A stretch of DNA of 35,689 nt, taken from Spirochaetaceae bacterium. GTDB taxonomy: Bacteria; Spirochaetota; Spirochaetia; Treponematales; Treponemataceae. Location: positions 1 through 35,689 of the forward strand of contig JAISTZ010000146.1 in NCBI GenBank assembly GCA_031272345.1, given 5' to 3'. The notes below the pieces were generated by a model. That model was not told the origin of the DNA. It searched no databases and saw only the letters and a program-made list of their open reading frames with translations. This document shows positions 30,669-35,689 of the stretch, one piece after another (the first letter of the stretch is position 1; each line of letters begins with the position of its first letter). The position numbers and the translations under genes are program-made.

Positions 30669-32319
30669 TGCCCCTTCCTCCAGCGGAGTCTACCTGTGGC
30701 GGAATTCCGCCGGAACGATCATCTACATCGGCAAGGCGAAGAACCTGAAAAACCGGCTTTCGTCGTATTTTTCCGGGAAAAAGGACATCAAGACCCAGTT
30801 CCTCGTATCGAACGCCGCCGCAATCGAATACATCACCACCAACGACGAATTCGAAGCCCTGATCCTGGAAAACAACCTGATAAAACAGCACCGCCCCAGG
30901 TACAACATCAGCCTGAAGGACGACACGTCCTATCCGGTTCTCCGCATCACCAGGGAGCCCTTCCCCAGGATGTTCCGCACCAGGCGGATCCTCCAGGACG
31001 GGTCCCGGTACTTCGGGCCCTTCCCGAACATCCCGGCCCTGATCGCGTTCATCGACGCGGTAGAGTTGATTTTCCCGCTCAGGCATTGCGGAACATTCAA
31101 GAAACGCGGTTTACCGTGCTTGTACTACCACATTGGGCGTTGTTCCGCGCCTTGCAGCGGGAAAATCAGTCAAAACTCCTACAATGAATTTATCGAAGAA
31201 ATCGTCCAAATTCTTGAGACCGGGGACGAAAAAACCAGGGAAAAACTCGAAGGGGCAATGAAAAAGGCCGCGGGGGAGCAGAATTTCGAGAAGGCGGCGC
31301 GCCTCCGGGACGGGCTCAACGCCCTGGGGATTCTGCGGCGGGAAACCTTTGTGCAGGAATTCGCCGTGGACGACAGGGACTACATCGCCTGGTACCGGGA
31401 GGAGGAACTCGTGAGCTTCGCGGTCCTCAAGATGCGGGGGGGGAAGCTCGTGGGCCGGGACAACTACCGGGCCTCCAGCCTGAACGACGACGAAGAGCTG
31501 ATCGGGGGCTTCCTCATGGCCTACTACACCTCCCCGGACTCCTTCCCCCCGAAGATCATCGTCCAGGACGGCGGGGGCTCCGGGGACCTCGCCCTGATCC
31601 GCCGCTGGTTCGCCGAGACCTTCCAGACCCCCCCGGCGATCGGGACCCCCCGGTCCTTCCCCCAGGGGGAGGCTGCCCGGCACCAGGCCGCCCTCAACAT
31701 GACCCGGCAGAACGCCCGGGAGGACATCCTCCGCCGCCTTCGGGAACGGGGGGACCTCCCCGCCATGGAGGAACTGCGGGACACCCTCTCCCTGCAATCC
31801 CTCCCGGTGCGCATCGAGGGCTTCGACATCGCCCATCTGGAGGGCAAATTCCCCGTGGCGAGCCTGGTGAGTTTCCTGAACGGCAACCCGGACAAGAAGA
31901 ACTACCGGTACTTCCGCCTCCGCACCACCGAGGGCATCATCGACGACTTCGCCTCCATGCGGGAGGCCCTGGCGCGGCGGTACACCCGGCTCCTGAACGA
32001 ACAGGGGGAGATGCCCGACCTCATCGTGGTGGACGGCGGGGCGGGGCAGGTGAACGCGGCCTTCGCTGTGCTGAACGCCCTGTCCCTGGACATCCCGGTA
32101 ATCGGCCTGGCAAAGAAGAACGAAGAGATTTATCTGCCACACACGGGCGCCCCCCTGGTGATTCCCCGGCGGAGCGCGGCGTTGCGGCTCTTGCAGCGGG
32201 TGCGGGACGAGACCCACCGGTTCGCCACGGGGCTGAACAACCGCCTCCGGGCAAAGGAGACGGCGGAGGAATTCGACGAGACCCTTGCCGCTTTGGCGGC
32301 CCAGAAGAAGGAAGACTAG
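30631..32319 (+). CDS. uvrC: Excinuclease ABC subunit C
   Basis: This 562-residue protein is read from ATG 30631. The GIY-YIG nuclease is SSGVYLWRNSAGTIIYIGKAKNLKNR, split here as GVYLWRN and IIYIGKAKNLKNR. A Cys cluster (GLPCLYYHIGRCSAPC) is next, then a UVR domain (EQNFEKAARLRDGLNAL). The RNase H-like nuclease core shows GFDIAHLEGKFPVASLV and VVDGGAGQVNAA. It ends soon after RDETHRFATGLNN, so the C-terminal tandem helix-hairpin-helix domain of typical UvrC (about 600 residues) is missing. The start overlaps the divergent LamG gene by 38 nt. Confidence 0.93.
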   Translation: MKDVSVLSDTARTAPSSSGVYLWRNSAGTIIYIGKAKNLKNRLSSYFSGKKDIKTQFLVSNAAAIEYITTNDEFEALILENNLIKQHRPRYNISLKDDTSYPVLRITREPFPRMFRTRRILQDGSRYFGPFPNIPALIAFIDAVELIFPLRHCGTFKKRGLPCLYYHIGRCSAPCSGKISQNSYNEFIEEIVQILETGDEKTREKLEGAMKKAAGEQNFEKAARLRDGLNALGILRRETFVQEFAVDDRDYIAWYREEELVSFAVLKMRGGKLVGRDNYRASSLNDDEELIGGFLMAYYTSPDSFPPKIIVQDGGGSGDLALIRRWFAETFQTPPAIGTPRSFPQGEAARHQAALNMTRQNAREDILRRLRERGDLPAMEELRDTLSLQSLPVRIEGFDIAHLEGKFPVASLVSFLNGNPDKKNYRYFRLRTTEGIIDDFASMREALARRYTRLLNEQGEMPDLIVVDGGAGQVNAAFAVLNALSLDIPVIGLAKKNEEIYLPHTGAPLVIPRRSAALRLLQRVRDETHRFATGLNNRLRAKETAEEFDETLAALAAQKKED

Positions 32320-32323
32320 GCTT

Positions 32324-33595
32324 ATGGAAGCGGCAATGGCGGAGGCCCTCGATTTATTCACCTCCCAGGGGCGGTATTTTTTGTCCGGCGTCTTCTCCAG
32401 ACCCGCCAGGGGAAGCGCCCTGCCCTGGCCGCCCCTCCTCTCCCCGCCCCTTCCGCCTGACGCCGGGGGCCCTCTGGAAAAGCTTGCCCTCAAACCCGGA
32501 GCCGCCGGGGGCTACTTCGCCGAGTTCTTTACCAGGGACAAGGCCTTCCACCGGTCCTTCTCCCAGGGGGAGATTCTTTCCCTGGTTGAAACCCTGTGCC
32601 CCAGCCGCTTCAGGACCCTCACCCTGCGCTTCCGTCTGCCCGAATCAATCCTTACCGCGACCCTGGTGTCGAACAGGCGGGGCCGGTTCACCCTGCTCAG
32701 GAGCGAAGAACCGGCCGGTCCGGCGGAACAGGCGGAAAGCGGCCGGGCTGAAGGGGGGGCGCGCCCCATCATCCCCGAGGGGATTGCCGCGCCCTTTTTG
32801 GTGCGCCTCGGTGTTATGACCCCCCAGGGGCGGGTCATCGCGGCAAGGCGGGGGAAATTCCGGCAGATAAACCGCTTCCTGGAACAGGTTGACTACCTGG
32901 TGAAGGCGCTGGATGCCCGCCGGGGGGACGCCGCTGGGACCTTCACCATCGCGGACCTGGGGAGCGGCAAATCCTACCTCTCCTTTGCCGTGCACTATCT
33001 CTTTACGGCGGTGTACAAGCGCCCCGTGTCCATCACGGGGATCGACAGGAAGGCCGCCCTGGTGCGGGACTGCAACACCCTGGCGGAACACCTCTCCTGC
33101 CCGGGGCTTTCGTTCACCCCCGGGGACCTGGAGGACCTCCTGGGGGACGGGGCCGGCGGTGTCCCGCCCCCGGACCTGCTCATCTCCCTCCACGCCTGCG
33201 ACACCGCCACGGACTACGCCCTGGCCTACGGAATCCTCCGGGGGGTCCACGGAATCATCGCGGTCCCCTGCTGCCAGCATGAGCTGAATGGTCTCCTTGA
33301 CAAAAAAAGCTGCCCACCCGAATTCGCCCCCTTCCTTGCCCACGGGCTCCTCAAGGAGCGGTTTTCCGCCCTCGCCACGGACGCCCTCCGAATCGAGGCC
33401 CTCGAAGGGGCGGGGTACAGGGTGGACGCCCTGGAATTCGTTGACCCGGAGGACACGCCCAAGAATCTCCTGATCCGGGCGGTCAAAAAAAACCGGCCCC
33501 CCCAGGGTTCCGGCGGCGCCCTCAGGGAGGCCCTGGGGGTCAAACTTTCCCTGGAAAAATTACTCGAAAGTTCCGTCACCCCTAAAAATGACTAA
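32324..33595 (+). CDS. Class I SAM-dependent methyltransferase
   Basis: This 423-residue protein has its start 4 nt after uvrC (ATG 32324; ATG 32336 is an alternative). The SAM motif I is IADLGSGKSYLSFAVHYL (about residue 208), with an acidic GIDRK after it. LLISLHACDTATDYALA and IIAVPCCQHEL are the characteristic motifs of the METTL25/Methyltransf_32-like class. The N-terminal 150 residues look like a separate accessory region. The substrate is unknown; RNA is a possibility for this class. It is probably transcribed with uvrC. Confidence 0.82.
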   Translation: MEAAMAEALDLFTSQGRYFLSGVFSRPARGSALPWPPLLSPPLPPDAGGPLEKLALKPGAAGGYFAEFFTRDKAFHRSFSQGEILSLVETLCPSRFRTLTLRFRLPESILTATLVSNRRGRFTLLRSEEPAGPAEQAESGRAEGGARPIIPEGIAAPFLVRLGVMTPQGRVIAARRGKFRQINRFLEQVDYLVKALDARRGDAAGTFTIADLGSGKSYLSFAVHYLFTAVYKRPVSITGIDRKAALVRDCNTLAEHLSCPGLSFTPGDLEDLLGDGAGGVPPPDLLISLHACDTATDYALAYGILRGVHGIIAVPCCQHELNGLLDKKSCPPEFAPFLAHGLLKERFSALATDALRIEALEGAGYRVDALEFVDPEDTPKNLLIRAVKKNRPPQGSGGALREALGVKLSLEKLLESSVTPKND

Positions 33596-33622
33596 AATTT
33601 TATAAAAAAATCGAAATTCCCC

Positions 33623-33651
33623 TTGACAAAATCGTTCTGTTACTCTATATA
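33623..33651 (+). promoter_or_regulatory. Promoter of trpD
   Basis: TTGACA (33623-33628), 17 nt, TATATA (33646-33651), near consensus. Transcription would begin about 33658, directly at an inverted repeat (33660-33681). The leader is about 45 nt and has AGGAGA before the ATG. Confidence 0.8.
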
Positions 33652-33681
33652 GATACAGAGTGTTTCTACTTATAGAAACAC
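33648..33681. promoter_or_regulatory. Operator-like half-sites overlapping the trpD promoter
   Basis: GTGTTTCTA (33660-33668), CTTA and TAGAAACAC (33673-33681) form a perfect 9-bp inverted repeat at the expected transcription start. The half-site TATAGAAACAC (33671-33681) recurs as TATAGATACAG (33648-33658), overlapping the -10, 23 nt upstream and in direct orientation. This is the geometry of a repressor operator, or of a 5' hairpin. Confidence 0.55.
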
Positions 33682-33702
33682 AATTTTGAACAGGAGACAC
33701 CG

Positions 33703-34716
33703 ATGATAAAAGAAGCGATCAGTCTGGCCGCCAAGCGGCAAAACCTGTCCTATGACATGGCCCTGGAGTCCATGAACGAAATCATGGAGGGCAAGGCCAG
33801 CGAGATTCAGATGGCGGCGTTTCTCACCGCCATGACCGTGAAGGGCGAGACCATCGAGGAGATCACCGCCTGCGCCGCCGGGATGCGCGCCCACTGTGTG
33901 CGGCTCCTCCACGAGATGGACGTGCTGGAAATCGTGGGCACCGGGGGGGATTTTTCCAATTCCTTCAACATTTCCACCACCTCTGCCATGGTGATTTCCG
34001 CCTGCGGTGTGCCCGTGGCAAAGCACGGGAACCGGGCCGCGTCCAGCAGGAGCGGCGCCGCGGACGTGCTGGAAAGCCTGGGGGTGGACATCACGATTCC
34101 CCCGGAAAAGAGTGTTCGGCTCCTCCAGAAAATCAACCTGTGCTTCCTCTTTGCCCAGAACTACCACATCTCCATGAAGTACGTGGCTCCGGTGCGCCGG
34201 GAGCTCGGCATCAGGACGATTTTCAACATCCTGGGGCCCCTGGTGAATCCGGCAGGGGCGAACATGGAGCTCCTGGGGGTCTACGACGAGTCCCTCATCG
34301 AGCCCCTGGCGAAGGTGCTTTCCAACCTGGGGGTAAAGCGCGCCATGGTGGTCTTCGGGCAGGATGGGTTCGACGAAATGTCCCTCTCCGCGCCCACGTC
34401 GGTCTGCGAGGTGCGGGACGGCAGCTTCCGCTCCTACGTGATGGAACCCGAGGAGTTCGGCCTGGGGCGCTGCAAGAAGGAGGACCTGATCGGCGGCAGT
34501 CCCCAGGAAAACGCCGCAATAACCCGCGCCATCCTTGGGGGAAAACCCGGCCCCAAGCGGGACGCGGTGCTCCTCAATTCAGCCGCGGCGATCCACATCG
34601 CCAGGCCGGAGGTCTCCATAAAAGACGCCCTGTCCCTCGCGGCAAACGCGATCGATTCGGGCAAGGCCAAGGAGCAGATGGAACAGCTCGCATCGCTTTC
34701 CAGGGGGGATGTATAG
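33703..34716 (+). CDS. trpD: Anthranilate phosphoribosyltransferase
   Basis: This 337-residue enzyme joins anthranilate and PRPP, the second step of tryptophan synthesis. The PRPP loop GTGGD is at residues 79-83, KHGNR at 107-111 and SSRSGAADVLE just after. NILGPLVNPAG and GQDGFDEMSLSAPT are further family marks. Length is normal. No other trp gene is visible, so this is a lone trpD with its own regulated promoter. Related phosphoribosyltransferases acting on other substrates cannot be excluded. Confidence 0.92.
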   Translation: MIKEAISLAAKRQNLSYDMALESMNEIMEGKASEIQMAAFLTAMTVKGETIEEITACAAGMRAHCVRLLHEMDVLEIVGTGGDFSNSFNISTTSAMVISACGVPVAKHGNRAASSRSGAADVLESLGVDITIPPEKSVRLLQKINLCFLFAQNYHISMKYVAPVRRELGIRTIFNILGPLVNPAGANMELLGVYDESLIEPLAKVLSNLGVKRAMVVFGQDGFDEMSLSAPTSVCEVRDGSFRSYVMEPEEFGLGRCKKEDLIGGSPQENAAITRAILGGKPGPKRDAVLLNSAAAIHIARPEVSIKDALSLAANAIDSGKAKEQMEQLASLSRGDV

Positions 34717-34841
34717 ATTCTGGGGAACCGATTTCCTCGGAAGCCTTCGAGCGGGGCGTGGGCGGCAAGGGCCTGAACCAGGCAATCGCCCTGGCAGACC
34801 GCATGGCCGTGGAAATCTACTCGGAGTTTTTCAAACCCTGA
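34717..34841 (+). pseudogene. Coding-like remnant after trpD
   Basis: After the trpD stop, one plus-strand frame runs on with core-like codon use to a TGA at 34839-34841. It reads SSEAFERGVGGKGLNQAIAL then DRMAVEIYSEFFKP. GGKGLNQA recalls ribokinase-type sugar kinases, but nothing else fits. It has no start codon or ribosome-binding site. It may be the leftover end of a deleted gene next to the acquired region. Confidence is low. Confidence 0.3.
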
Positions 34842-35014
34842 TGCCGTGCGGGGTTGACATTATTATTGCACAGTTTTTTTGTTTGAGGTAAATTCTCTTC
34901 GTGATGTTGTGGAATTACTTTAAATTGTATTTCATTTAGACCACCGAATTCTTCTCCGTCAAATGAGAGTATTTCATCTAACCATTTGGCGTAAAAGACA
35001 GCACAGTTTGGCAT
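34817..35014 (-). CDS. Small AT-rich open reading frame of unknown function
   Basis: This 65-codon frame starts at an ATG without a clear ribosome-binding site. It reads MPNCAVFYAKWLDEILSFDG, then EEFGGLNEIQFKVIPQHHEE. The amino-acid composition is protein-like and the DNA is AT-rich like the methyltransferase gene to its right. The frame stays open 14 further codons upstream to a stop. Its end overlaps the trpD remnant. It may be a small gene or a truncated remnant belonging to the restriction-modification locus. Confidence 0.35.
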   Translation of the reverse strand: MPNCAVFYAKWLDEILSFDGEEFGGLNEIQFKVIPQHHEENLPQTKKLCNNNVNPARHQGLKNSE

Positions 35015-35153
35015 TAAATCTATTAATTTTACATTCGCAACACATGGGTTTTTTCAGGGCTGGCGTTTCGCAGAACAGAACGGTAGCCCCGGAGGTGTGG
35101 CGCGTCCGTGCCGGAGCAGTTGCTGTTCATTATGTGCTGTTACCCTGCCGTAT
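35015..35153. other. Gap between small reading frame and DNA methyltransferase end
   Basis: About 140 bases with mixed composition. A GC-rich patch (about 35080-35120) lies between AT-rich flanks. I see no convincing gene, terminator or promoter. Confidence 0.3.
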
Positions 35154-35689
35154 TTACGCAAACAATGCCAGCTCAGAAACCGGCTTTAGCACGGATTCAT
35201 TATAATCGGACAATATATGGTAATGCAGATTGGCATAATGCCTGGCGGCTATTTTTTGCAAGTCCAGGGAATTTAAAACATCAGTTGTTATTGGGCGCTT
35301 AGAATCCCAGAATATAATGGAATTAAAATATTCAATGGATTCACGGCTCATTAATAGCGAATAGATTATTTCCGCCTCGGACTCCATGTTACAGGAAATA
35401 AAATTGCAGGTATCGTCTACCATAACACACTTGTCATCTTGAGGCAGAAGCAATTGAAATGATAGCCGTTTATACAACCCGGAGATTGCAATTTTTATTG
35501 GTTGAAAACTATATGCTCCTATTGAAAATATAGAGAACGGTGGTTTGTTTTTGTATATTGAACTTTTTCGCGTCTCGAAATTTTTCATGTAAGAACATAG
35601 GTAATCCCATGTTTTAGGATATTTTGTTTTGATGTACTTTGTATCTTCCCCTACTTTTGTCTGCGGTATGATTACCATTTTTTTTGCAA
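35154..35689 (-). CDS. DNA methyltransferase C-terminal part (5' end outside window)
   Basis: The frame is open to the right edge (reading AKK before MVIIPQTKVGED), so only the last 178 codons are visible. The stretch FETRKSSIYKNKPPFSIFSIG and AISGLYKRLSFQLLLPQDDK, then VMVDDTCNFISC and IIFWDSKRPITTDVLN, match the target-recognition and C-terminal region of N6-adenine DNA methyltransferases of restriction-modification systems, as I recall them. The catalytic NPPY-type motif would lie further right. The DNA is AT-rich compared with the core, which suggests horizontal transfer. Confidence 0.72.
   Translation of the reverse strand, partial: AKKMVIIPQTKVGEDTKYIKTKYPKTWDYLCSYMKNFETRKSSIYKNKPPFSIFSIGAYSFQPIKIAISGLYKRLSFQLLLPQDDKCVMVDDTCNFISCNMESEAEIIYSLLMSRESIEYFNSIIFWDSKRPITTDVLNSLDLQKIAARHYANLHYHILSDYNESVLKPVSELALFA

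Noticed and set aside
34845..34877. Possible terminator after trpD (GTGC..GCAC then a T run)
   Set aside because: Only a 4-bp stem with an 18-nt loop. The T run is probably just AT-rich DNA of the acquired region.
35040..35150. Possible integron attachment site in the mixed-composition gap
   Set aside because: Treponemes can carry integrons, so I looked for paired inverse core sites. I found no GTTRRRY pair with the required fold.
34963..35205. 80-residue plus-strand frame in the AT-rich right end
   Set aside because: It overlaps two better minus-strand frames, lacks a ribosome-binding site and has no recognisable feature.

Overview
The window is GC-rich, gene-dense chromosomal DNA that most likely comes from a spirochaete of the Treponema group. 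The assignment rests on three things. The order rplU-prp-rpmA-obgE-nadD-yqeK-LCP protein-rsfS is typical of treponemes. There is a divergent FliG paralogue of the kind spirochaetes carry beside their true motor FliG. Lipoproteins with lipoboxes and signal-peptide proteins are frequent. Species cannot be told from the sequence alone.

Layout. Positions 1-4511 are a tight minus-strand block: an SPFH-like membrane protein, tyrS, rsmE, an HExxH protein, a secreted protein and a partial gene. Next come a small membrane protein (+) and a UPF0175/PIN toxin-antitoxin pair (-). Positions 5818-10691 are the plus-strand ribosome/GTPase/NAD operon, with its promoter visible. Then come a glycosyltransferase (-), a DEAD-box helicase (+) and a phosphohexomutase (-). 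Positions 14846-16880 form an accessory cassette bounded by two copies of a palindromic repeat; it holds a CsgG/FlgO-like plus DUF1566 lipoprotein and a PIN-protein/small-protein pair. The core resumes with a FliG paralogue and a HEAT-repeat secreted protein, then a secreted protein of unknown function on the minus strand.

Positions 20906-29120 are the most interesting block, which looks like a poly-gamma-glutamate (PGA) system. It contains a gamma-glutamyltranspeptidase lipoprotein with a shortened lid loop, a secreted DUF6305 protein, a TRAP-type large permease without the usual partner genes, and a 47-residue membrane protein. It continues with two M14-type succinylglutamate-desuccinylase/aspartoacylase-like proteins, PgsB, and a PgsC fused to a PgsW-like domain. 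Together these suggest synthesis of a gamma-glutamyl polymer at the membrane, cleavage outside the cytoplasm, and uptake of the products.

Positions 29139-34716 carry a LamG/FN3 secreted protein divergent from and overlapping uvrC, a methyltransferase, and a lone trpD with a strong promoter and a palindromic operator-like site. The right edge (34842-35689) turns AT-rich and holds the end of a DNA methyltransferase, probably the edge of an acquired restriction-modification locus.

One global signal cuts across the annotation. Five genes (tyrS, the SPFH-like gene, the glycosyltransferase, the helicase and the FliG paralogue) have a -10-like hexamer ending only 6-7 nt before the ATG and no Shine-Dalgarno sequence. 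This suggests that leaderless mRNAs are common in this organism.
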